Positions 36,649 through 48,145 of a DNA stretch of 64,000 bases are shown in pieces. Made by a program: the position numbers and the translations under genes. Source of the DNA: Morella rubra (Eukaryota > Streptophyta > Magnoliopsida > Fagales > Myricaceae); the NCBI GenBank assembly GCA_003952965.2, contig CM025855.1, positions 29,933,609 to 29,997,608 on the forward strand. Direction: 5' to 3'. The notes under the pieces were generated by a model. It did not search any database, was not told where the DNA came from, and saw nothing but the letters and a program-made list of their open reading frames with translations. The stretch's first letter is position 1; the number at the start of each line of letters is the position of its first letter.

Positions 36649-39600
36649 TGAAATCTTCTCTCTCAAATTTACAATTGCATGAAATGCATTGGCTGCCAGA
36701 TCAAAAGTAAGAACTTAACAAAGAAATTCACACACGCTCAGGGGGGAGGATTGAATTCCTACGAAGAACGGAAACTAAACAAATTCCATTGATTACACAG
36801 AACAATAATTTGAGAATCTATGAAGCGTATAAATTAAGAAATGGGTCCACCATATCTATTGCTGGACCCTCCAGATTATGACACAGATCTCTATGATGCG
36901 AGTTGGCATTGGATTGCCACGTGGCAAGATCGGGATGGAGTAAAACAAGCTACGTTCGAAATAAATTGGAACTAAAGCACAGCAAGAGGGCAAGAACCTG
37001 GGAAATTAGCAGCAAAGCTTCACCTCCGAGCGCCAGAGCTCTATGCTTATTCGTGCTGCTTTCCTTAGTTTTCTCTTTTTCTCTCTCCGGGATCTACGGC
37101 TCCGGGTCTACTTTAACTCTATTTAGGCCTGGGCTTCGTTTTGTTTAACAAAAAGCTCCCGAAAAAAGTAAAAGCCAAAAATTTGGGCCTCCTCAAAGAG
37201 AGATTGGAAAGTATTTTGGGCCAGCTGTAGCGGACAGTACACCAGTACACAGTCGATCGGAACTTTGATTAGAATTAGATTATTTCAGAGTGTGTTTTTG
37301 GTTGCGATTTTGAAATTTTAATCGTAATATTCAACTAAAATATTTCATAGCTTAGTGGCATTGACGTGATATAATGAAATGAAATAATATCAGAAATTAC
37401 CTAAAATATTATCAGCATTGAGATAGCAACATTTTTAATAATTTAATTACAAAATAATGCTTGGAATAATACAAAGTATATGGGAAAGTTTTTTTTTTTT
37501 TTCTCTCTATGGTTTATTTTATTTTCACCGATGCTCCAAACTCTGACCCGTCGGAGAATTTGTGACAATTAATCTGGAAGTCGAGGATCCATCGAGTATT
37601 TGAATTGACAACAGAAACGAGTGAAAAGCCAAATGTTATCTAGAAGCTTAAAATTAGTGGCTCTTCCAACCTCTCTCTCTTTTGTAATCTGCTGGGTAAT
37701 TGACTCTTCCAACGTTAGGAACAAAACCAAAATTTTATTTTTCTTTAAAAGTAAATATATTTTTAAGGATTAATATAGACATTCTCTAATTATTTATTTT
37801 AGACACTGTTAATTTTTTTTCTCAATTTTAATAGAAATTAATTTTTTTTTATGAAATTATAATTTAATACTCACAAAAATGTCACCCTCAAATAAATTAT
37901 GAAAATTAAATTATCAATTTTAGTACCAAAAAAATCATTCCAATTGACAAATTTTTTGTGACTGAAATTTAAGTAGACAAGACAGATGTGATAAAAATAA
38001 AAGTTGACCAGCATAATTATAGACCGTAAAATCTGAATCTAAGCAAAATAAGATAAGTAAATTTTTTAACCGTCCTCGCTAGATTCGTCATTGGCGATAA
38101 ATTCTCCAAGATTCCGGTACATCTTCTGACTATCCGGTGGAAAAAGGAAACCAGAAAAGATCCAAACAGAAACAGAGAAACAGGGGCAGCCAGAAAACGC
38201 AAATCAAGGTCCACTTTTATTTCCTCGGTCGAAATGTTTAGGGGCCCCACACGTTTGCATGTCAAAGAAACAGCAGCGAAACATCACACACGCATACGCA
38301 CGTAGAATCAGAAGGGAGGGACCCCAGAGGCCCAGACCCACCAGACCAACTCCACAGTCCCCGAGTCTCACAGTCCAACAGTCTAAAAGCTGTGCGTGTA
38401 GTGTAGAGCAGGCGCTAAGTAAGAACCGTAGAACCAGGACTAGAAATCTTTTGTCAACCCCATATGTGTCAGTCCGCGTCCCAGAATGGCCTACAGAAAT
38501 TACTCTCCCATGACTTTCCTTCCGGTTTTCCTTTTGGGAAAAGTAATCTTACATTACATGTTAGTCCAATGGATTTGGTCTAGTTTTGAAATATACAGTC
38601 CTTTTGTCAAGGATTAATCTTTCCGTCCAGATGGCCCGTCATTGAGGATTGGAGAAATTGTTCGAGTTTCTCACGTGAAACATGAGAGTTCTCAGACACT
38701 AATGAATTATTAATTGGTTAGTGATTAAATTGTTAAAATGAAGGGTCATTTGGGCGTTTGGAGTTAGACCCAGAAATCCAAACAAATCCTAAGCTACCAA
38801 AAGAGTCCAAAACTATGAAAATCGCTCTGACACTTGACTATAAAGTATGCGTATACGGTGCACCGCATGGACAACAAAACTTTGGCAAGTTCAATGCACC
38901 CACACTAGACCAATACTTGTAACCTGTCAGGTTACGTAGTTGAGTGCAATCATAACAACACAATTTTTCTACTTCTTGAATTTTTTATAATTATTAATTA
39001 ACCATCTAGACTAGACATGATGATAGGAACAGAGTAGACAAGAAGAAAATAAAATCTGGGGAAAAAGTTGATATTAAAGAGGCAAATCTGGCTTTTATTT
39101 AATGGATTCAACTAAGAGGGTGTCTTTTCCTGGCTGTTGCTAAATTATTAAGCTAATCCTAGTTTGTCAGCATGCTTTTCGCGTCCTTTTGCAGAGCCAG
39201 AATTTATTTTTGCTCATTAAAACACCTCCACAAGAGGAATGGTTATTTGGGCAGTGTGATCACTGACACGTTAATCTAACATTGCTATCGGTACCTCCTG
39301 TCACTATAAATTGAGCAGCGCCAGAGGCAAAACAATTGGTAAAATCTTATATGTATAATCAAATCAAATCAAATCAATCTACCACGACAAAAAGGACCAA
39401 AAATGAGAAAAAACAACAAAAGGAAAAAGCAAATAAATTCAGGAACAGAAAGAAACTCTGTACTGTAATTCTGTTCAATTGATTTTTGTCGTTTAAGGTA
39501 CAAAAAATCTGAAAAAGGTACCCTAAAATGTAAAATAGTAAAAACTAACTAAAAACCAAGAACAGTGCATGCATCTAAGGGGTTCTGTTCATTCATCATC

Positions 39601-39660
39601 CGCTGATCAAATCCGGCCATATTCTCTATTTTCTTTTTCTACTTTTTCAGGGAATTTTGC
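36649..39660. other. PIS leader/promoter and AT-rich intergenic DNA
   Basis: The left 400 bases are the probable PIS leader with an intron; the CT-rich stretch near 37070–37090 lies just upstream of it. From 37250 to 38000 the DNA is very AT-rich with A and T homopolymers. A GC-richer patch at 38220–38510 has open frames without recognisable domains. The 300 bases before 39661 are the likely 3' untranslated region of the RING gene. Confidence 0.45.
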
Positions 39661-40748
39661 CTAGAAAATCAAAGCCTCTATGCTAGCCTTCTTTTGCGAT
39701 CTGCAGATGGGGCAGTAATCGAGAAGAGCCTCACAAGCTTTGCATGAACAAAGGTGCCTGCAAGGAAGGAACAGAACACACGAACTCCGATGGTTACAGC
39801 TTTTACACACCATCCCCTCTCTCTGCTCAACCTCATACCGTCCTCTGTTTTCCTCTGCTTCTTCTTGCTCTTCTCTCTCTGTATTTACATCGCAGCACGA
39901 TTCTGCGTCTTCTGCTCCATTGTTGAAGCCACAAGGAGCACTTTCTTTAAGTTGTTCTATAGTGTTATTCAGGGACACAACCATTGCTTCGTTTTCTTGA
40001 GCCACTCTCTGCCATGCTTCGTTCTCCGCCTCCAATCTTCTCAAGAAATCTTCAAGCTCCATTGTTCTGTTGGCGGCTCGTGCAATTTCCTCGTCCTTCT
40101 GTCTCAAAAGAGTCAATGTTTTTGATTCGATCTTCTTCAGCAACCCAGCTAGTTGTTGCTTTCTCTGCTGTTGCAATACTACTCTTAATCTCTCATTCTG
40201 GTTCCAGAAGAAAAAGATAATCAATCAGAAATTAAGAGACCTTCAGTAATTACTCACCAAAAAGAAAAAAAGAGACGTTCAGTAATTGACTGGATACAAG
40301 AACCCCATAAACGCAATTCCCATCTTGATGTGAGAGAAAAGAACTGCGATTCAGAAGAATTCTCATAATTATGTAACGCCTATGGGAAAATGAGGGCAGC
40401 ATTTCTAACCTGTAATCTGATATATTGATCAATCTCTTGCCGATGTTTCTCAAACTGAGCAGCTACACTTTGAGAATACGACAAATGACTACTGTTCTTG
40501 TAGGTTCCGTTGGGATTGCTTTTCAATGTAGAAGCAAGAGAACTGTCCTCAAAAGAGAGGTTTTGATTCCCCAGCTGCTGATTATGTACCTGTTGCATAT
40601 GTTGTTGTTGCAACTGTTGTTTCTGGGCATTGAAAACGAAGTGATTGAAACCACCAACACCACCACAAACATTGTCCATGATCCAATCCTGTGAGGCGCA
40701 CAACGGAAAGCCGAGATTCTCCGAATACAACTGCGCTTGAATGGCCAT
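39661..40748 (-). CDS. BOI-type C3HC4 RING E3 ubiquitin ligase
   Basis: Two exons, 40748–40410 (113 codons) and 40197–39661, give 291 residues; the 212-base intron is GT–AG. The N-terminal third is Gln/Asn-rich (KQQLQQQHMQQ near residue 45). Residues about 95–190 form a long charged coiled coil (NERLRVVLQQQRKQQ…). The C-terminal RING starts at Cys244: CKSCNHRSSC, LPCRHLCSC, CPIC, a spacing typical of the BOI/BRG group (BOTRYTIS SUSCEPTIBLE1 INTERACTOR relatives), which ubiquitinate transcription factors and dampen stress and cell-death responses. I chose the ATG at 40748 because MAIQAQLYSEN matches the family start. The same frame stays open upstream to an ATG at 40943, adding a hydrophobic stretch, which I treat as leader. 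Exact paralogue is uncertain, so no symbol is given. Confidence 0.93.
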
Positions 40749-40974
40749 TCTTATGAAAAACCAAACCTCCGACACCCAAAACAAAAACAAAAAGACACCA
40801 ATTACCAAACCACACCAAACCAAAACCAAATGGCCTTCAAACCAAACTAGTGTCTGTGCTTGACTTGTTCTTGAATCAAAGGGGCTTCTTTTATTCTCTC
40901 TGGTGGTTCTTTGGTACGGTTTTGAGGAACATATTAAAAACAAAGGTGGTGCCGTGGTGGTGATAGAGTGTGGT

Positions 40975-40986
40975 GAATATATATAG
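40975..40986 (-). promoter_or_regulatory. Candidate TATA box of the RING gene
   Basis: On the minus strand CTATATATATTC lies about 230 bases before the chosen ATG, implying a transcription start near 40950. Upstream of it the DNA is rich in CT/GA runs. No start site evidence beyond the motif is available. Confidence 0.5.
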
Positions 40987-43900
40987 AGAGATGAAGAAGA
41001 TGATGTGGGTTAACGTATAGTAGTACAAATTTAATAGAAATAAAGTAGATTAAAATTTGAAAGGGAAAGAGAGAAGGCCTCGGATACTGATTTCTCTCTC
41101 TATCTTTAACTTTTCTTTCTCTTTTCTCTCTTCTCTATAAGCATTAAAGAGACATGTATGGGCCGCGGTAAGCAACGACGCACACATGCAGATTTTATGA
41201 CTTAAACTATCGGGTCAGAGTTTTCAGAGGGCGTTTGTTTTTTAATAAAGAAATTCAATTCCAAGTGGGTAGCGGTGAGAGACTCTCAGAGCCCTTGTGA
41301 ATAAGTCAGTTTTCATTTATATGAGAGAGAACCAGAGATTTGTCAGTTTCTCCATCCTGGGAAGGCTGAAGAATAGGATTTCTTTCTCTCTATCTTTTGT
41401 ACTTTTCTTAGCATTATTATATCCGGTTCAGTATTTTCTAAGTGAAATAAAAGTTTCTTTATGCTAATTTTGGGAAAGTTCAAACTTTTAGGAAAATATC
41501 ATAATATCCCTTATATCTATAGATAAATATTAAATTAGATTTCATAAATTTAAATTTGTCAGGTAAATTTTTTTCCTCTGATTTAAAGGTCAAATTGAAC
41601 AGAAATCAATTACTGTCTTTTAAAACTTATAAGATGTAAAAAAACAAAAAAACAAATTAAAAGTCATAGGATCCAATTTGAATTAAAACTTATATAAGAG
41701 AATGTTCTCCCAAACTTCTATCTTGGTAAATTCTTGAATGTCTCTCATTTCCTCCCAAAAATAATGCAACACCTAATCTCTGAGGTTTTCTCCTAGAATG
41801 TTTCCTTTGCAAACCCAGTAACTATAATAACAAATGCTAAATTTAAGAGACAATTTGCCAAAGTTAATCACAGGTTACATTTAGGCTTTTATTGCTTACC
41901 TTGAACACCCTTCTTTCTTACCGGTACTCAAAATAAAAAATGAAGCTCTACATATATATTGTTAGCAAAAAGTATTAATTTTGAAATAGTTAAAATTTTA
42001 GGGGTTGAATTAGTTGGTAAAAAATTAAAAAGAGATTATTTGAATAAATTTTTTATATTTATTTATAATGAAAATAGACGATTTGATACTAAAAAATTAA
42101 AGGCTAAAAAAATGTTCAAGTCCATGTATATATGTACATATATATTTTGTTCCCAAAAACAATAGGCCTCACTTCGTCTCTCTCAGAAATTGAGAATATT
42201 ATTATCTTGGACATCATTAGAAGTTCACACGTGAAGTTTAACCTTATCCGGCTTTCTGAAAGGTCCTTTTCATCAAAAAAATGATTCAATGGGCATTCCC
42301 AATTAGCCTTAAGAGGGATTTACTATCTGACATTGCTTTAGCCCGACGAAACCTATTGCAGAGGACTTTTTGTATAAGCTAGGGAAACCTTATAGAGATT
42401 ACCAATGTGAGGCCGCTAATCCGCGCTGGAAAGCTACAAATGCTTGCGCATATATTAAGGTAAATGTTTCCTATTCCTCCTATAAATTGAACACCTATGA
42501 GACATTAACGAAAGCTAGCGGCTAAATATTAATTATAAATCTTATCAATCTCAGAACTTCTCGAGAATCCTAAACATGACAAATTAAGAAACTGAATTAT
42601 TGAAATTTAGATATCTCCATTGAAAATAAATGAATAATATTTCGAATTAGGGCCATATTGAAATATAAATGAATAATGATTTCGAATTAGGGCGGCTATG
42701 GAACCCTACAATATGGTAGGATCTGCGACCATCTAGCAAATTAAATGAGGTCCAGTACTGCATTCCATCGATGCTTATCATGAAGGTATTGAAAACTCAT
42801 GGGTCCAAAATATATATATATATCCTTTGATTCTCCAACGCGACAGATCTAAAAGCAGCAGGCTCACTAATTTCCTACCTTAAAAAAAATTTAAGGACCC
42901 ATATCGGGGCCGTACTTCAACATCTTTGTTCCTTGTATGTCGCCACCCTAATGCCTATAGCCACAAATGGGAAATCACCTCCTAGAGGGAACATGCTTAT
43001 CTTTAGTCAAAGAAAGTAGAAACCAACATCATCGCCCCGGGCTTTTCATTTGTTGGTGCATTTGTGTGTGATTTCCTCAACACTTTAGGTGGTTGAAACG
43101 TGAAACAGATCAGGATATTCATTCTTTTGACAAAAGATAGCGCTCTAGTCCATTATGCGTTCCTATAAGATTTCCACCTTCATTAACTTGCCTAATTTCC
43201 GTCAACTTAATCAGCGTTTCTGTCTAACTGCTTTTTAATGGAATCATGCAATTACATGCTGAGTCTTCAAAAGTCTTTAAGAACTTGATTCCACGATCTA
43301 ACACCACCACCACGTACGACTCAAAATTTTGGAAGGAATAATTCGGAACTCGTTTCAAAAGAAAACTTTGACGCGATAGCCAATAGGTTTGAGTCTTGTA
43401 AAGTCTTTATGATCTATGCCTGATTTTCTCCTACATATTTGACATATATCCCTTTCAATTCTATGAACAGTTCGTGATTTTTGAAACCTTTGATACTTAA
43501 CAGCTCCTTTCATGATACATGTATGTCAGTTAATGCAATCTAGAAAATTTCTTTGCTGTTGATTTGGAATCGATGCCCCTGTATAGTCGTAGTATCAAGG
43601 AACTTCTAACAGAAAAGAAGAGAAAAAATAACTCTGAATTACAAAAAAGAAACAATATCCTTGAAGAGAAATGCGCTGATGAAGAGGAAATGCGCGACTC
43701 GAGATGATGTAGGATAGAGATCAAGGTAATAAATCTGCGATTGGCGATCCGATAATGGATGTGTTCGATAATATCTTCTTCGTAAATACTTTCTATATTG
43801 GATCACTTACTATTTATAATTCAGTGATGAAGCTTTCTTCATGTTTGTCAGTCATATCTTATGTTTACGTTAAAGGCATATAATATTTTACGTTGCCCAA

Positions 43901-45840
43901 TGGCCAACAAGCACCTTGCACTGGGAATCCACAGCTAGCCCCAAATTGGACGGTACCGTGGTCCGTGGATCCCAAACTTCACGCAGAGTTTGTCCGTGTC
44001 ATCAGGATTTTCAAGGTCCACAACCACAAAAGTCCATGGAAAAACTCCTTGTTACATTTCCCTAGGTCTTTGAAAGCGGTCATCATCAATTTTTTGAAAG
44101 CATATGTAGTTTCCGTTTGCATGACATCTGAGAAGCAGAAGAGAGAAAAGGGAGAGGTCGTGGTGGCACATATGGTGGTGGTGGTGGTGGTGGACCCATG
44201 TGCAGCCCACCAACCCTGACCAAATGAGCCCCTTTCACTTCACTTCTCTGCAACCAAGTGTGCAATCCATGTGAACCCATCTCTCTCTCTCTCTCTCCTC
44301 ATTGAGTAGGGCTTTTTATTGGGACGAAAGAGTAGGTTTAATTTAATTTTCTTACTATTGTTAAAGATCGGAAGGTGCAAAAATCCAAAACCCATGTCTC
44401 GTACTCGATGAAAAGTCTTTTCTGCAACTCCCCAACTACTTCTCTTTGTTTTCTTGCTTTTGGCAAAGCGACGTGGATGCACTGCTGAGTCTCACTTCCC
44501 GTAATAGGCCAACCCCACCAAAATTTATTTTGAATTTGTATGCGGTTTGAAGGCGAAGTTCAGAAGAATCTTGTGCGCTTTTCAATGGTATGTGAGGCTT
44601 TACTATTAGTTTTAGAAACTGGAAAACATAATAATTGCATAAACGAGGGGTCATGGACTAACTTGGATGAAGCAAAAGTAATTTTTGACAAGGCTCCACA
44701 ATTCGAAGTGCGAGGAGTGCGGTGTGGAGTGCGGACAAAGCAAATGCTATTGAATGATGCGCATCAGCTTTTAACTTGAACCTTCCACCTCAGTTAAATT
44801 TCTAGGATGTTGCATATATAGGACTATGACAAGGGCGGTTCGTGGTGGAAGTCTCTGGAGAATTATTGAAGCAAGAAAATCTTGTGGAATTTGGAAAGTC
44901 ACGCTTTTCGTTGAAGTTTCTTCCGATCGAGCTCTTTCAAAACCCAATTCAATGAAATCATTATCCTATCCACACACCAAAAGAAAAATAAACAAAGAAA
45001 GAATCATTGAGAGTTGAGACCATTCACCTGCCGATCAATCCCAATCAACTAGCATCACAAGGCCATAACAATACAAGATTGCTGATAGCTAGTACTTTAT
45101 TCAGAATCATGCCAAGCCTGCTTTTCATATAATAGTAATCGTATAAGCCTTTTTTACTATGTTGATTACTGGCTTTGAAAGGACAGGAGGCCGAGAGGGG
45201 GCCTGGAGAGGGCAATTGTCGTGAGGTTAGCAAGGAACCAAAGCTAGGTGCTCTGGTAATATAATAGCGAAATTCTAGCCGCTGTCCCCCATGAAGAAGG
45301 AAAACAAATAAAAAGAAAGCTAGGTCGATCCTGTGATGAGAAAGCTAGGTAGTTTATTGTGCATAATTGCGTAATTTGAATGGGGGTGAATTATTAAAGA
45401 CATTATTGTCTTTAAGTTCACACAATAGCTTTTCGTTTTTGTTCCTTAGTTTGTCTCTATTAATAATGCAGACTTTGATAATTGTTGTGCCCTGGTTTAT
45501 TTATATGCTCATATCATATAGTCAGTCAAATTAGAGATATGTCGTACAAGAAACTATAAAATAATAGTAGTTAGATTGGATCTAATATATTCTACGTAAT
45601 TGATTCTTAATATATAAGGAGTATATAGTTATTTTTGTATGATCCACCGGTGATTAACCTCGTGGTTTGGGAAAATCAGCGTAAGAGAGAGAGAACTGGG
45701 AGATGGGTCCAAATATTTGTGTGCCTACTATTTAAGTAATAGTACTCTCTCAATCGGATTCGAGAGCATGCGGTATGTTTAACATATATTGGAGACAAAA
45801 GGGAGGTATTCTTCTGACGCCTTAAAAGATTCTTGCACAT
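40987..45840. other. Intergenic DNA, no gene supported
   Basis: AT-rich with CT/GA runs near 41070–41130 (RING gene promoter side). It has a short direct repeat around tttcgaattagggc near 42638 and 42681, a TA run near 42815, a GGT microsatellite near 44173–44190 and a CT microsatellite near 44281–44298. Open frames here lack codon bias or family motifs. Confidence 0.5.
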
Positions 45841-46295
45841 TAAATATAAAGGAAATTTACAAATATCACACTAGGTTTTAACGACTTTTTAAAAAACTCA
45901 CTGAGTTTTAAAAAATTTTAAAAAGCTCACTAGGTTTATCATTTTTTTGTATAAAAACTCACTGAACCCAACGCCGTTAGACCGGTTTAACGGAAAATTC
46001 ATCCCGTCCAATCATACTGTGACACGTGGTCCTTTCAAAAAAATTTTTTTTTAAATTAAATTATGTTTTTTAATTAATTTAATTTATTTTAAATTTTTTT
46101 TTTTAAGGACACGTGTCACAGTATGATTGGACGGGATGAATTTTCCGTTAAACCGGTCTAACGACGTTGGGTTCAGTGAGTTTTTATACCAAAATGATAA
46201 ATCTAGTGAGCTTTTTGAAATTTTTTAAAACTCAGTGAGTTTTTTAAAAAGCCGTTAAAACCTAGTGCGGTATTTGTAAATTTCCCTAAATATAA
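45841..46295. mobile_element. Mutator-like MITE with ~200-bp terminal inverted repeats and 9-bp target duplication
   Basis: The element spans 45850–46286 (437 bp) and is flanked by identical 9-base direct repeats TAAATATAA at 45841–45849 and 46287–46295. The ends read aggaaatttacaaata and, inverted, gggaaatttacaaata. The two arms, each about 200 bases, are nearly perfect inverted copies, including ccgttagaccggtttaacgg and ccaatcatactgtgacacgt. Only an AT-rich centre (about 46050–46105) separates them. A 9-bp target duplication with very long inverted ends is the signature of Mutator-like elements. It has no coding capacity and must be mobilised in trans. Transcribed, it would fold into one long hairpin. 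Confidence 0.93.
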
Positions 46296-47704
46296 TGGAC
46301 AAATATAAAATTCCTTCCTATTATTTTTGTTAAAATAAATAAGTCTTTAAATTTAAAAAAATCAATTAAAATTCTTGAATTTAAAATATTTCACATTTGA
46401 AGGGTTATAAAGGGATTAAAGTATTGAAGAATTGTAAATCTCAAGAGATTAATTTGATGAATTTTAAAGCTTAAAGACTTATTTAATTTTTGTGCAAATC
46501 ACGTGCATAAACGAATTTATGCCTTAATCTAAAGCACACAATACGTGTATTGTTTGCCTTCTGAACTTAATGGCTTTATTTCAGCTCTGCATTTGGAGTA
46601 GGTAAGCTTTACCCCAAAAGTAAAAACAACCACATGCATGAGTTTATGGATTCTCTTTTTAATTGTTCATCTTACAAGGCAGGTTCATTGTACAAGCACT
46701 CGTTTCCATATACACACAAGGGGCAAGACCTCTCAAAAGTTCTTGGATAATACTTAAAGGAAGGGAAAACCTCTAGAAAATTAGCATTTCACTTTGTGGT
46801 TTTCTTCATCTCCTTTATCTTTATTTAGGTTGTTGGGCCATGATGCCTCTCTCACGAGGACAAGAAGTAAAATATGAATTCTTTCTGAAGGGCTCCAGTT
46901 TTCTTCCGTGTTGGTGCATATAATTAAGCTACCCCTCATAAAGAAGAGAGAGTTGGTTTATGTGACCGGTGAGGTTGATTTCAAACTGTCTACGTTGGAG
47001 ACCGACACACGGAAGTCATGTGAAGTGTCTTTTGGGGTGAGTCCCATAACCCATGCATGCTCCTTGCTATTTGATTTTTGTTTTTACTTGCAACCGCGGA
47101 AGAAAATGTGGCAAAAGAAAAGTGCTTTAGAGTGCTTCTCGTGTAACTTTGACCATATATTCCTTGTTTTTGGTTCTGGTCCAGTACGTGGGATGTGGAT
47201 AAAGTCAGTGGTACTCTCTGGAACATTGAATTATGTAAAGTCTACGTTTCTGCATGAAATGGATGCTTTTTTTCTGAAGCCTACAATTGACTTGTTCTTG
47301 CTTCCAAGAAGCTCACCTCGGCTAACACTGATTACTCCACACATTATTTTATGGCAAACTGTGCATCTTCTTACTACCATGTCGGCCAGTAACTAATATT
47401 ATTGTTCAGTTCGCAAATTTTTGAGATTTATTTTTCTTCTTTTCTCTTTTCTCAGTAAATTGTTGGCTATGTTTGTTTAATAGTCTTGAAAATATTTTTT
47501 AATTTCAAAAAACTTTGCTACTCTAAGCATAATTTTTTCAAGTAAAAAATACTTCAATTTTGAATAAAAATTTTTATCTAATCATTTACCTTGATTTCTA
47601 TGAAAAATAACACACACAAAAAAAACTTTCAAAAAAATTTATAAAAATTATTTTCACAAAAATCTTCTTTTGCAAGAATGTTTGACCTTTTTATGGAGTT
47701 TGTA
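46296..47704. other. Intergenic DNA, no gene supported
   Basis: AT-rich. A 162-codon open frame at 46908–47396 lacks an ATG at its beginning and resembles no family I know. The stretch 47460–47700 is very AT-rich and resembles the dispersed AT-rich sequence noted at 48170–48690. Confidence 0.4.
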
Positions 47705-48145
47705 AAAATAAGAGAACTATCCTCAAAACAGAGGTTTTGCTGCTGATTACGTAACTGTTGCAATATATGTTGTTGTTGTAAAAGTTGTTTATAAATTATG
47801 GCCGCCTAGAAAATTAAAACTTGTTTCTAGACATTGAAAACAAAGTGATTGAACCCACCAACACCACCACAATCATATCCAATCTTGTGAACCGCACAAT
47901 GAAAGCCGATATTCTCCGCATGCAACTGCTTTTAAATAGTCATTCTTATGAAAAATCAACCCTCCAACACCCAAAACAATAACAAAAGGCACCAATTATC
48001 AAACCACACCAAATGAAAACAGAACCCTCTTTCTTTGGATATTTCTCTGCCAATGGCCATGTGAATTTGCTTTAAACTAAACCTAGTGCTTGACTTGTTC
48101 TTGAATAAAATGGACTTCTTTTTATTCTCTCTAATGGTTCTTAAA
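47705..48145 (-). pseudogene. Dead partial copy of the RING gene first exon and leader
   Basis: Base-by-base similarity to 40530–40913 in the same orientation. It covers the RING gene's exon 1 from the Gln-rich part back through the start codon and about 165 bases of leader. Shared blocks include gagaactatcctcaaaa, caccaacaccaccacaa and gcttgacttgttcttgaat. The ATG is still present, but the fourth codon (Gln in the intact gene) is TAA. There is an insertion of about 35 bases in the Gln-rich part (near 47790–47825) and several small indels. The intron, coiled coil and RING are absent. It lies 7 kb from the parent and is clearly non-functional as a protein gene. Confidence 0.9.

Noticed and set aside
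40528..40913. Possibility that the RING gene itself is the decayed copy
   Set aside because: Its frame, intron and RING cysteines are intact, while the 47705–48145 copy has a stop at codon 4 and lacks the rest of the gene.
46908..47396. 162-codon plus-strand open frame
   Set aside because: No ATG at its beginning, no recognisable motif, and average composition; likely chance, though its length is noted.
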